The notes: generated from the sequence alone by a model not told the origin. Counted from the first letter of the stretch, positions 1-7,637 are shown. The stretch: 9,424 nt of DNA from an uncultured Opitutia bacterium (GCA_913046175.1 CAJWSN010000043.1:1-9424), one strand, 5' to 3'. Numbers and translations: made by a program.

Positions 1-2
1 GC

Positions 3-305
3 AATAATTGTAAACTGTTGCTCATTGGCGACACTGCCCAGTTGCCTCCTGTGAAGTTAAGTCTGAGCCCTGCGCTTGACGCTAGAATTCTAGAGAGTCA
101 CTATAATAAGGAAGTCATCACTATCGAACTGGACGAGGTTGTGCGCCAACAATCTGATAGCGGTATTTTACACAATGCCACAAAATTGCGCAATGTGTTG
201 GACTCTGGTATATATGAAAGTTTTAAATTTATCAGCACAAGATTTAAAACATATAGTAAAATTCGATAATAATTTAGAAGAAATATATATAATAAATTTT
301 TATAT
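3..305 (+). pseudogene. Fragment of an SF1 RecD-like DNA helicase, truncated and frameshifted
   Basis: Reading from base 3, the frame begins NNCKLLLIGDTAQLPPV, the superfamily 1 helicase motif III (GDxxQLPPV), followed by SPALD and a motif IV-like stretch LDEVVRQ, then SGILHNATKLRNVLDSG. This pattern is typical of ATP-dependent RecD-like helicases, particularly Bacteroidota ones. The Walker A part lies outside the window. Near 228-240, in the AT-run ttttaaattta, the frame breaks: this frame soon stops at 267-269, but the frame starting one base later continues with LSAQDLKHIVKFDNNLEE, which resembles the usual family continuation. The simplest reading is one extra base, from a sequencing error or real decay. 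Homology fades around 300 and a different protein follows. GC and codon use do not match the genes beyond 1530. The family call is good; the exact right edge is uncertain. Confidence 0.7.
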
Positions 306-306
306 T

Positions 307-705
307 GATAATGTCATAGGAGCGACAACTCTTGATAGTGACAAAGATGAGTTTCAGGTTAGGATTACAGATAATGATAAGATTCCTTACTACCATTTTG
401 GTCAGAGCTCTGCTCAGTCATTTGATGAAGGCCATGATACGAATGATGATGGTAATGGGGTTTCATTCAATATACAGCCTGTAGCGAACCCAACAGATGG
501 TATAGTTTACTATGTTGGAACTAATAGCTACACAATAAATTATACATTTACTAATACTACCACAACATCCGCAGATTATACTGACTACTATGGTGGATCT
601 ATAACTATAAGCGAGCAGGGTGGTGCGGGTCATGAAACTGGTGGTTACACAAGCCATTATTGGTCATGGAGGGATATCAAAGTTGTTATGAATGCTGATG
701 GTATT
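307..705 (+). CDS. Fragment of a secreted protein resembling Calx-beta repeats, no own start or stop
   Basis: This stretch shares the frame that later encodes NrdA, but its composition is unlike any ribonucleotide reductase: rich in Thr, Ser, Asn, Tyr, Gly and Asp. It contains FQVRITDNDKIPYYHFGQSS (about 346-405), resembling the end of one Calx-beta repeat (the TITDND signature) and the start of the next. Later YTINYTFTNTTTTSADYT and GGSITISEQGG parallel the family pattern VxYTTxDGTAxxGxDY...GTLTI. The last residues, MNADGIDEAD, resemble the xxDGIDExDE segment of the same fold. Such repeats occur in large calcium-binding adhesins and surface proteins of marine bacteria. There is no signal peptide, start or stop of its own, so this is an internal slice of a larger gene. 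The fold assignment rests on pattern resemblance only. Its junctions on both sides look artificial. Confidence 0.45.
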
Positions 706-2979
706 GATGAGGCTGATGTAGGCCAAGTATTACTTATGAGTGCTAGAACTCTAATCGAAAAAGAACCGAATTATAGTTATGTCGCGGCAGGACTCCTGCT
801 CGATCAACTTCGCCAAGAAGCCTTAACCTTTATAGAAGGCATAAAAACTCAAGCAACACACAAGGAAATGAAAGAAAACTATCAAGACTACTTTAAAAAA
901 TACATAAAGCACGGTGCAGAATTAGAACTACTTGACTATGAATTAACCAAATATGATTTGGCGCGATTAAGCAAAGCCCTGCGACCAGACTGTGATCGTC
1001 AATTCACTTATCTGGGTTTACAGACTCTATATGACCGCTATTTTATCCATTCAATGGATGTCCGTTTTGAATTACCGCAAGCATTCTTTATGCGAGTTGC
1101 AATGGGTCTAGCAATAAATGAACCAGATCGTAATGAGCGTGCTATTGAATTTTATGAGCTACTTTCTTCTTTTAATTTCATGAGCTCAACTCCGACTTTA
1201 TTTAATTCAGGAACACGACGTCCACAATTATCAAGCTGCTATCTAACAACAGTCCCAGATGATCTTGATGGAATTTTTTCTGCTATCAAAGATGACGCTC
1301 TGTTATCAAAATTCGCCGGCGGTCTAGGGAATGACTGGACACCAGTTCGAGCACTAGGTACGCATATAAAAGGTACAAATGGTAAATCTCAGGGTGTTGT
1401 TCCATTTCTTAAAGTAGCAAATGATACAGCGGTTGCGGTCAATCAAGGAGGAAAACGGAAAGGTGCAATGTGTGCGTATCTTGAAACCTGGCATCTTGAT
1501 ATTGAAGAGTTTTTAGATCTAAGGAAAAACACCGGTGATGACCGCCGCCGGGCCCATGACATGAATACGGCCAACTGGATACCGGACCTCTTTATGAAGC
1601 GGGTATTTGACGAAGAGGAATGGACATTGTTTTCACCTAACGATGTACCGGACCTCCATGACCTCTATGGCAAGGATTTTGAGGCCCGCTATAAGGAATA
1701 CGAGCAAATGACGGCCACTGGCCAGCTCACCCTGTTTAAACGTATTCCCGCACTTACACTATGGCGCAAAATGTTGTCCCACCTGTTTGAAACCGGCCAC
1801 CCCTGGATTACGTTCAAGGATGTCTGTAACTTGCGTTCACCCCAGCAACATACAGGGGTTGTCCACTCGTCCAACCTTTGTACTGAAATCACACTGAATA
1901 CAGGTCCTGACGAGACAGCCGTGTGTAATTTGGGTTCGGTGGTTCTGGATTCGCATCTGGATAAGAATGGCAACTTGGATCATGAGAAATTGCGTGCAAC
2001 GATTCGGGTTGCTGTAGGTGCATTGGACAATGTTATCGACCTGAACTTCTATCCGACGCAGGCGGCCAAAACTGCAAATTTAAGGCATCGCCCTGTGGGG
2101 CTTGGTGTCATGGGCTTGCAGAATTGTCTTTATCGCAAGGAAATCCCCTTCGCCTCGAATGAGGCCGTGGAGTTCAACGACGAGTTCATGGAGGCGATTG
2201 CCTACTATGCCTACGAAGCATCCAGCGACTTGGCCAAGGAGCGAGGCACTTATTCCACGTACAAGGGTTCAAAATGGGACCGGGGAATTCTACCTCAGGA
2301 TTCATTGGACCTTTTGGAGGAGGAGCGGGGACAGCCGGTGGATGTGAAGCGTGGCGGACAAATGGACTGGGCGGGCTTGCGCGACAAGATCAGCAAGCAA
2401 GGCATGCGCAACAGCAATGTTCTTGCCATAGCGCCAACGGCCACGATCTCCAACATCATGGGGAGTTCCCCATGCATTGAGCCTTTGTTCAAGAACCTCT
2501 TCACAAAGAGCAACCTTTCCGGGAGCTTTATTGTCTTGAACCAATCCTTGGTGCGCGACCTCAAGAAGCACAACCTTTGGAATGGGGACATGATTGACCA
2601 GCTCAAGTATAATGATGGTGAACTGACAAACATCGCCGAGATACCGGATGAACTGAAAAAGAAATACCAAACCGCCTTCGGAGTTCTTTACGAATACATT
2701 ATCGATGCCGCTGCGCGCAGGCAAAAATGGATCGACCAGTCTCAATCCGTGAACCTTTTCTTGGCGGAGCCTAAACCTGCGGTCATATCCAAGATGTATC
2801 TTTCTGCTTGGCGCAAGGGCTTGAAAACCACCTATTACTTGCGGACGCAAAGCGCCTCCAACATAGAAAAGGCGACAGTTACCACCCGCAAAGCGTCAGA
2901 TCCAGAAACTGCTTCGTCAGAAGGGGTCTCCTCCTCTTCCTGCAGTATCACGGACCCAGACTGTGAAGCCTGCCAGTAG
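688..2979 (+). CDS. nrdA: Ribonucleoside-diphosphate reductase large subunit (class Ia), N-terminus missing, likely chimeric
   Basis: NrdA reduces ribonucleoside diphosphates to deoxyribonucleotides, using a radical delivered by NrdB. Numbering from the ATG at 139, the visible catalytic set is complete: C367 (SSCYL) and C596 (AVCNLG) as the redox pair, N579/C581/E583 (NLCTE) in the active site, Y899-Y900 (TTYYLR) on the radical path, and C942/C945 (DCEACQ) as the C-terminal reducing pair. C367 to N579 is 212 residues, the same as C225 to N437 in E. coli NrdA. NrdA homology starts around residue 189 (DGIDEADVGQVLL); the ATP-cone normally before it is absent and replaced by a Calx-beta-like stretch. 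I place the start nominally at the first ATG before the homology; it is not a believable native start. Codon use changes abruptly near 1530: 11 TTA Leu codons between 706 and 1530, one between 1530 and 2979. No nrdB lies downstream; the next gene is a carbonic anhydrase 33 bp away. Product call very sure; integrity of the gene doubtful. Confidence 0.93.
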   Translation: MNADGIDEADVGQVLLMSARTLIEKEPNYSYVAAGLLLDQLRQEALTFIEGIKTQATHKEMKENYQDYFKKYIKHGAELELLDYELTKYDLARLSKALRPDCDRQFTYLGLQTLYDRYFIHSMDVRFELPQAFFMRVAMGLAINEPDRNERAIEFYELLSSFNFMSSTPTLFNSGTRRPQLSSCYLTTVPDDLDGIFSAIKDDALLSKFAGGLGNDWTPVRALGTHIKGTNGKSQGVVPFLKVANDTAVAVNQGGKRKGAMCAYLETWHLDIEEFLDLRKNTGDDRRRAHDMNTANWIPDLFMKRVFDEEEWTLFSPNDVPDLHDLYGKDFEARYKEYEQMTATGQLTLFKRIPALTLWRKMLSHLFETGHPWITFKDVCNLRSPQQHTGVVHSSNLCTEITLNTGPDETAVCNLGSVVLDSHLDKNGNLDHEKLRATIRVAVGALDNVIDLNFYPTQAAKTANLRHRPVGLGVMGLQNCLYRKEIPFASNEAVEFNDEFMEAIAYYAYEASSDLAKERGTYSTYKGSKWDRGILPQDSLDLLEEERGQPVDVKRGGQMDWAGLRDKISKQGMRNSNVLAIAPTATISNIMGSSPCIEPLFKNLFTKSNLSGSFIVLNQSLVRDLKKHNLWNGDMIDQLKYNDGELTNIAEIPDELKKKYQTAFGVLYEYIIDAAARRQKWIDQSQSVNLFLAEPKPAVISKMYLSAWRKGLKTTYYLRTQSASNIEKATVTTRKASDPETASSEGVSSSSCSITDPDCEACQ
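1515..1545 (+). other. Composition and codon-usage breakpoint inside nrdA
   Basis: Left of this point codons such as TTA, CTA, ATA, CGA and GCA are common. Right of it the gene turns to CGC, GCC, GAC, CTC and TTG. The change falls in the segment encoding LDLRKNTGDDRRRAHDMNTA, among the best conserved stretches of NrdA, where two unrelated nrdA genes could share enough identity to be joined by an assembler or by homologous recombination. The frame is kept. The edges given are approximate. Confidence 0.6.
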
Positions 2980-3012
2980 GAGGTCGTATCGCCGAAGGCT
3001 AAAGTCAAACCA

Positions 3013-3582
3013 ATGAGGCTGGAGGAACGGTTGGCGCGGTTCCTCGGCAAAGATCCACAGGTGGACCCAAGTGCCTACGTGGCACCTGGATCAACGATTA
3101 TTGGAGATGTTGTAATTGGGCCACAGGCAAGCCTTTGGCCCGGAAGTGTTCTGCGAGCTGATATAAATTTCATTCGTGTTGGTCGGGCTACAAACATCCA
3201 GGATGGGGTAATCGTTCATCTGGCGGATGATTACCCGGCCATTATTGGAGACTATGTTACAGTTGGGCATGGAGCTGTGGTGCATGCCTGCACCATTGAG
3301 GATGAAGTTCTTGTTGGCATGAATTGTACCCTATTGGATGGTGCCGTGATCGGAAGAGGGTCCATTATTGGAGCACATACCCTGATCAAGCCCGGGATGT
3401 GTGTGCCCCCAGGTTGTCTGGTATTAGGGTCTCCTGGCCGGGTCGTTCGGAATATTACGGAAGACGAAATCCAAAAAAACCGTGCCTCGGCAGAGAAGTA
3501 CATTGCCGTGGCTGCCGCACACAGGAAAAAATTAACTGCTATCGACGGCCCCTGCGACCAAAAGTTCCTCCACGACCCATGA
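3013..3582 (+). CDS. Gamma carbonic anhydrase family protein (left-handed beta-helix)
   Basis: This 189-residue protein is a hexapeptide-repeat, left-handed beta-helix protein of the gamma carbonic anhydrase/PaaY/YrdA family, expected to act as a cytoplasmic trimer with metal at subunit interfaces. Repeats run from about residue 22 (YVAPGSTIIGDVVIGPQASLW) to 147. The three metal-binding histidines are present: H69 (VIVHL), H86 (VGHG) and H91 (VVHAC), with the same five-residue gap as H117/H122 of the Methanosarcina enzyme Cam. RAD (48-50) and NIQDG (61-65) are also typical. Cam's acidic catalytic loop is not evident, so CO2 hydration is plausible but unproven; many relatives show little or no activity. 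The ATG at 3013 matches the usual family N-terminus. An AGGAGG overlaps the nrdA stop (2978-2983) but is too far from it for a standard ribosome site. Probably cotranscribed with nrdA. The last 44 bp overlap the end of the opposite helicase gene. Confidence 0.92.
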   Translation: MRLEERLARFLGKDPQVDPSAYVAPGSTIIGDVVIGPQASLWPGSVLRADINFIRVGRATNIQDGVIVHLADDYPAIIGDYVTVGHGAVVHACTIEDEVLVGMNCTLLDGAVIGRGSIIGAHTLIKPGMCVPPGCLVLGSPGRVVRNITEDEIQKNRASAEKYIAVAAAHRKKLTAIDGPCDQKFLHDP

Positions 3583-4759
3583 GTCCGCGCTTGGGTTTTT
3601 CGGTTTGAGTCTTTCCCGGGATTTCTGTCATGGGTGGAATCTGGTAGTCAAAATCATCGAGGACGCGCCTTGGGATTTCCTGATCAATGAAGCGCTCAAT
3701 GGCTTGCACCTTGTCAAATTGGTCGGGAGAAAACAAGGTGTACGCATCACCTTCTGTCTTTGCCCTTCCTGTACGCCCGATCCTGTGTACATAGTCCTCA
3801 GCATGTTGGGGCACATCATAATTAATGACGTGCTGAACATTGCGAATATCAAGGCCCCGTGAGGCGATATCTGTGGCGATCAGTGTGGTAATGCTACCAT
3901 TTTTAAAATCCTGCAGAGCTTGAGTGCGCTCACGTTGATTGAGATTGGAGTGCATCACGGCAATTTTCTTTCGGCCATGCTGTCGCAACCACTTGGCAAT
4001 TCGGTCGGCTCCAACCTTGGTCTGGAAAAAGATAAGGGTGCTCTCGTCAACAATTTCCTGAAGGAGGTGGATGAGTAGATCGAACTTACTCATGGCATCC
4101 ACCGGGTACAGTGCATGCTCCACGGTATCTGCGGGTGAGACCCGGAGTCCAATCACGATCTGGGCGGGTTTATAGAGGGCCCAGTCTGCGAGTTGATTGA
4201 TGGCATCAGGCATGGTCGCCGAAAACATAAGCGTCTGACGTTTTTTTGGGCATTTCCGAACGATCTTGCGCACATCCTCAATAAAGCCCATGTCGAGCAT
4301 GCGATCGACCTCATCCAGGATGAGGATTTCAATTCGGTCGAGTCGAAGGGTCTTTCTTTGGAGGTGATCAAGGAGACGTCCGGGGGTGGCGATAAGGATG
4401 TCTGCGCCTTCCCGGATTGCCTGATTTTGTGCCCCGTAACCGACCCCGCCGTAAATAAGGCCAAGCTTCAGATCAAGATGTTTACCGTAATAGGCAAAAT
4501 TCTCCTCGATTTGGCAGGCCAGTTCCCGGGTGGGACTCAATATTAGGCAGCGCGTATGGCTGTGGGCCTTTAGACGCTGCAGTGCGGGAAGTGCAAAGGC
4601 TGCTGTCTTGCCGGTCCCTGTCTGTGCAGACCCAATGACGTCTTTGCCTGCGAGAATTGCGGGGATTGCCTTCTCCTGGATGGGTGTCGTCTCCGTGTAA
4701 CCTTTTTCGACGACAGCCTGCAGGATTTCTTTTCTCAGTTGAAGTTCCTGAAATTGCAT
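3539..4759 (-). CDS. rhlE: RhlE-like DEAD-box ATP-dependent RNA helicase with a DEVD motif II
   Basis: A 406-residue cytoplasmic RNA helicase with both RecA-like domains. In order: an aromatic residue plus Q motif (F3, GYTETTPIQ 20-28), motif I AQTGTGKT (45-52), Ia PTREL (76-80), Ib TPGR (125-128), motif II D149-E150-V151-D152, motif III SAT (180-182), motif V ATDIASRGLDI (295-305) and motif VI HRIGRTGR (325-332). A short basic tail, KPKRGLMGRGG then GRRGRR, ends the protein, as in RhlE-type helicases that act in ribosome biogenesis and mRNA turnover. The odd point is motif II: valine replaces the alanine of DEAD. The acidic residues needed for Mg-ATP are intact, so activity is expected. The ATG at 4757-4759 gives the family N-terminus; no strong Shine-Dalgarno precedes it. 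It is divergent from gluQ with only 42 bp between starts, so control elements must overlap coding sequence or be shared. Confidence 0.93.
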   Translation of the reverse strand: MQFQELQLRKEILQAVVEKGYTETTPIQEKAIPAILAGKDVIGSAQTGTGKTAAFALPALQRLKAHSHTRCLILSPTRELACQIEENFAYYGKHLDLKLGLIYGGVGYGAQNQAIREGADILIATPGRLLDHLQRKTLRLDRIEILILDEVDRMLDMGFIEDVRKIVRKCPKKRQTLMFSATMPDAINQLADWALYKPAQIVIGLRVSPADTVEHALYPVDAMSKFDLLIHLLQEIVDESTLIFFQTKVGADRIAKWLRQHGRKKIAVMHSNLNQRERTQALQDFKNGSITTLIATDIASRGLDIRNVQHVINYDVPQHAEDYVHRIGRTGRAKTEGDAYTLFSPDQFDKVQAIERFIDQEIPRRVLDDFDYQIPPMTEIPGKTQTEKPKRGLMGRGGTFGRRGRR

Positions 4760-4801
4760 TTGTTTTATTGTTGCCTAGGTTGGCTGGGAACCAATTGAAG
4801 G

Positions 4802-5692
4802 ATGACTGCAGAAAGTGAATATTCCGTTGAAGAGAAGTCCTATCGGGGACGTATTGCGCCAACTCCGAGCGGCCTGTTGCATGCGGGCCATGCGCGGACA
4901 TTCTGGATTGCTTGGCACCGCAGCCGCCAATTCAAAGGTTCATTAATCTACCGGACAGAAGACCTCGACCCCCTTCGTTGCAAGGCTTATTTCGCGGATT
5001 CAGCCCTGGAGGATATGCGTTGGCTGGGGTTATCTTGGGTGGAGGGGCCCGAGATCGGGGGGGCCTACGCACCCTATTGTCAAAGCGCACGCATGAGCCG
5101 ATACATTTTGAAATGGAAAAAGCTGCTGGAAGACGGACACATTTTTCCCTGCTATCGTTCGAGGAAAGAATTGCGTGCCCATGCCCTTCAGTCCGGCGGG
5201 GAGGGCAATGAGTCCCTCTACCCCAGGGAATGGCGGCCTAAAGAAACTAATTACACTGGTTCATTGTCTCCTGGTACCGACGTTGCATGGCGTTTTCGTG
5301 TCCCATTGGGGCGAAAGGTACTTATCGATGATGTATGCCTGGGAAAAAAAATATTTGTCGCGGGTGAGGACTTTGGAGATTTTGTCATTTGGCGGCGTGA
5401 TGGCATTCCCGCCTATGAGCTGGCTGTGGTCGTGGATGATGTGGAGATGAAAATCACCGAGGTCGTGCGCGGGCAGGACCTGCTCCTCTCCACTGCTCGC
5501 CAATTGCTTTTGTACGATGCTTTTGGGGAGACATCGCCTGATTTTTTTCATTGTCCCCTGCTTCTGGACGACGAAGGCGAGAAGCTTTCAAAAAGCCTCG
5601 GGTCAAGGGCTATCAAGGAACACCGTGCCAACGGGGCCAACCCCGATGAATGGACCGAAGCCTTCGATGTATTTTACCGGGGTTTAACCTGA
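4802..5692 (+). CDS. gluQ: Glutamyl-Q tRNA(Asp) synthetase
   Basis: GluQRS is a shortened paralogue of glutamyl-tRNA synthetase that attaches glutamate to queuosine at position 34 of tRNA-Asp. The 296 residues cover only the catalytic domain; the anticodon-binding domain of GltX is absent, as expected. Visible motifs: RIAPTPSGLLHAGHAR (17-32, HIGH-like HAGH), RTEDLDP (51-57), and KLSKS (261-265, the KMSKS loop). In E. coli YadB a zinc is held by C98, C100, Y113 and C117. The equivalent sites here appear to be C117, R119, Y140 and W144, so two of four ligands look lost. The ATG at 4802 adds about 12 residues before SYRGRIAP, where most relatives begin, and GAAGG abuts it too closely to be a good ribosome site, so the start is only moderately sure. 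It heads a likely three-gene run with the transporter 34 bp downstream. It implies the host makes or salvages queuosine. Confidence 0.9.
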   Translation: MTAESEYSVEEKSYRGRIAPTPSGLLHAGHARTFWIAWHRSRQFKGSLIYRTEDLDPLRCKAYFADSALEDMRWLGLSWVEGPEIGGAYAPYCQSARMSRYILKWKKLLEDGHIFPCYRSRKELRAHALQSGGEGNESLYPREWRPKETNYTGSLSPGTDVAWRFRVPLGRKVLIDDVCLGKKIFVAGEDFGDFVIWRRDGIPAYELAVVVDDVEMKITEVVRGQDLLLSTARQLLLYDAFGETSPDFFHCPLLLDDEGEKLSKSLGSRAIKEHRANGANPDEWTEAFDVFYRGLT

Positions 5693-5726
5693 CGGGTTCA
5701 GATGGGCCCGCGAGCCTGCCTGTCTT

Positions 5727-7637
5727 TTGAAGCTCGCAATTGTGTGGCACCTGTGTAGTCTCCTGTCACCTTTCATTGTGGCAATCAAACGGGGAGCAAA
5801 GAGGTTTTCTTCATTTTTCTCGAACCTGTCGGGACAAAGCCGGCTGGATTATTTTCCAGTCCGGAAAGTTGTTCGCGATTATAGTGGCGGAAAATTGAAG
5901 AAAGACTTGCTTGCTGGGATCAATGTGGCGTTGCTTGCGTTTCCCCAAGGAATGGCCTATGCGATGATTGCAGGGTTGCCTATAGAGTATGGGCTCTATG
6001 GTTCCGCAGTGGGTTTGATAGTTGGGATGATCTTTGCGGGCTCCCGCTTCATTGTCTTGGGACCAACCAATGCGACTGCCGTGCTACTTTTGAGCACATT
6101 TTCCACATTTGGTGCAATGGCTTTGACCGGGAAGGAGCAGGACATACTTTTCTTACTGCCCTCGCTGCTTCTTTTGGTCGGGTTATTTTTGGTGATCGGC
6201 GCCTTCCTTCGAATGGCAAGCCTGATCCAATACGTTTCTCGAACGGTGGTGACGGGATACATCACAGCCGCCGCTGCATTAATCATTGTCAACCAGGTGA
6301 AGAACCTGCTGGGGTTCTCCTTTGGTTCAGATGAGCATGCGGTTTCCTTTATTGAAGTCTGCAAGCACACGATTTCTCATTTGGGGGATTTGTCATGGGG
6401 TTCCGGCGCTACATGGTACCCGTTGTCCCTGGGTGTCTTGACCTTGGGGATTTACTTGATTTTGCAGTGGCGGTTGCGCCTTCTTCCGAATGTTGCCTTG
6501 ACTCTGGTTATCGCCTCAGCGCTGCATGCCTTTGCATCCAGTCAGTTCTGGCCGGGATTGGAGGTGGAAATGCTTCAGAGCCCTGGCCAGGGGAGTCTGC
6601 AGTTTACCCTGCCCAGTTTTAACCTGGAGCAATTCCGAACCTTGGTCGGGCCGGCATTGGCGTTGGCGATGCTTTGTCTGCTGGAGGGTCTTTCCATTGG
6701 AAAATCCCTCGCTGCAAGGAAAGGAAGCAGGATTGATGCAAATCAGGAGATGTTTAGCATGGGGATGGCCAACATCGGTTGCAGCGTGTTGTCAGGCATG
6801 GTGGCATCCGGCTCGCTGACCCGTTCTGCGCTGAACGCTACAAGCGGAGCCGCCACACAGGTTTCAAGCCTTTTCAGTGGAGCGTTGTGTTTGGTCGGGG
6901 TCTTCACTGTGGGGCAGTTTATTGCCTATGTTCCCAAGCCATGCCTGGCGGTGGTGGTGATGGTTATCGCGTTTTCCCTTTTCAACTTGAAACAGTACCG
7001 GATGGTGACTCGATCAACTCTTTCCGACTCAATCGTATTTTATGTCACCTTGTTTACGGCATTGTTTTTTGCTCTGGATTTTTCAATTTATGTGGGAGTG
7101 GGGGTTTCCATTCTACTGTTCCTGCGAAAGGCGGCTGCTCCACAGCTTGTGGAATATGGGTTTACCGAGCAGGGACAATTGCAGGAACTGGAAAAGAGCA
7201 AGCGCATGGATTTGGAAATCTCCATTGTACACGTGGAGGGGGAATTATTTTTTGGTGCAGCCGACCTGTTCCTTGAGCAGATACGTCGATTTTGCGCGGA
7301 TCCCAATCTAAAGGTGATCATCCTGAAAATGCGCAATGCCCATCATCTGGATGCCACCAGTGCAATGGCATTGGAGGAACTGATTCAATACATGCGGGAA
7401 TCTGACAGGCATATCCTGATTTGCGAGGTCAGGCGAGACACCCTCCGGGTTTTCCAGCGGTCCGGTTTGATCAACCTGATCGGGCGCGATAACATGTTTC
7501 CTGACCTGCGGTCAAATCCCACTTATTCGACAGCGCGTGCAGTTCGCCGTGCCAAGGACATTGTCGGAGGCCAGAAGACCAAGGTCAGTATCTACGTGGA
7601 GTCCCTCAAGCAGAGGGGGAAAGGATCGACATCCTGA
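5727..7637 (+). CDS. SulP/SLC26 family anion transporter with C-terminal STAS domain
   Basis: An inner-membrane anion permease of the SulP family, whose members carry sulfate, bicarbonate or other anions, usually with H+ or Na+. The family signature is clear at residues 73-93 (FPQGMAYAMIAGLPIEYGLYG); GSLTRSALN at 362-370 matches the conserved GSFSRSALN of the core. Hydrophobic segments fill about 60-465, enough for the usual 12-14 helices. A cytoplasmic STAS domain follows, about 495-595 (LEISIVHVEGELFFGAAD through VFQRSGLINLIG), with the DATSAMAL loop at 542-549. Substrate cannot be read from sequence. The only open start upstream of the core is TTG at 5727; GTG at 5742 or 5778 are alternatives, and none has a clear ribosome site, so the N-terminal 20 residues are doubtful. 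The length of 636 is a little above typical because of the N-terminal extension and a basic tail after the STAS. It lies 34 bp after gluQ and 28 bp before the next gene. Confidence 0.92.
   Translation: MKLAIVWHLCSLLSPFIVAIKRGAKRFSSFFSNLSGQSRLDYFPVRKVVRDYSGGKLKKDLLAGINVALLAFPQGMAYAMIAGLPIEYGLYGSAVGLIVGMIFAGSRFIVLGPTNATAVLLLSTFSTFGAMALTGKEQDILFLLPSLLLLVGLFLVIGAFLRMASLIQYVSRTVVTGYITAAAALIIVNQVKNLLGFSFGSDEHAVSFIEVCKHTISHLGDLSWGSGATWYPLSLGVLTLGIYLILQWRLRLLPNVALTLVIASALHAFASSQFWPGLEVEMLQSPGQGSLQFTLPSFNLEQFRTLVGPALALAMLCLLEGLSIGKSLAARKGSRIDANQEMFSMGMANIGCSVLSGMVASGSLTRSALNATSGAATQVSSLFSGALCLVGVFTVGQFIAYVPKPCLAVVVMVIAFSLFNLKQYRMVTRSTLSDSIVFYVTLFTALFFALDFSIYVGVGVSILLFLRKAAAPQLVEYGFTEQGQLQELEKSKRMDLEISIVHVEGELFFGAADLFLEQIRRFCADPNLKVIILKMRNAHHLDATSAMALEELIQYMRESDRHILICEVRRDTLRVFQRSGLINLIGRDNMFPDLRSNPTYSTARAVRRAKDIVGGQKTKVSIYVESLKQRGKGSTS

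Noticed and set aside
2302..2850. Open 182-codon frame on the minus strand inside nrdA
   Set aside because: It is fully antisense to the conserved NrdA C-terminal half, has no recognisable domain or ribosome site, and is explained by the codon structure of nrdA.
139..2979. A genuine 946-residue fusion protein combining a surface-adhesin repeat with NrdA
   Set aside because: The first 30-odd codons are an out-of-frame reading of the helicase, the ATP-cone is replaced by unrelated sequence, and the codon usage changes again inside the NrdA part. A chimera explains all three.
5684..5715. Hairpin AACC/GGTT just after the gluQ stop as a terminator
   Set aside because: Only four base pairs and no following T run; the next gene is 34 bp away on the same strand and probably cotranscribed.
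3013..7637. Carbonic anhydrase plus SulP transporter as an inorganic-carbon uptake cluster
   Set aside because: They are 2.1 kb apart, separated by an oppositely transcribed helicase and by gluQ. Neither the substrate of the transporter nor activity of the gamma-type protein can be read from sequence.
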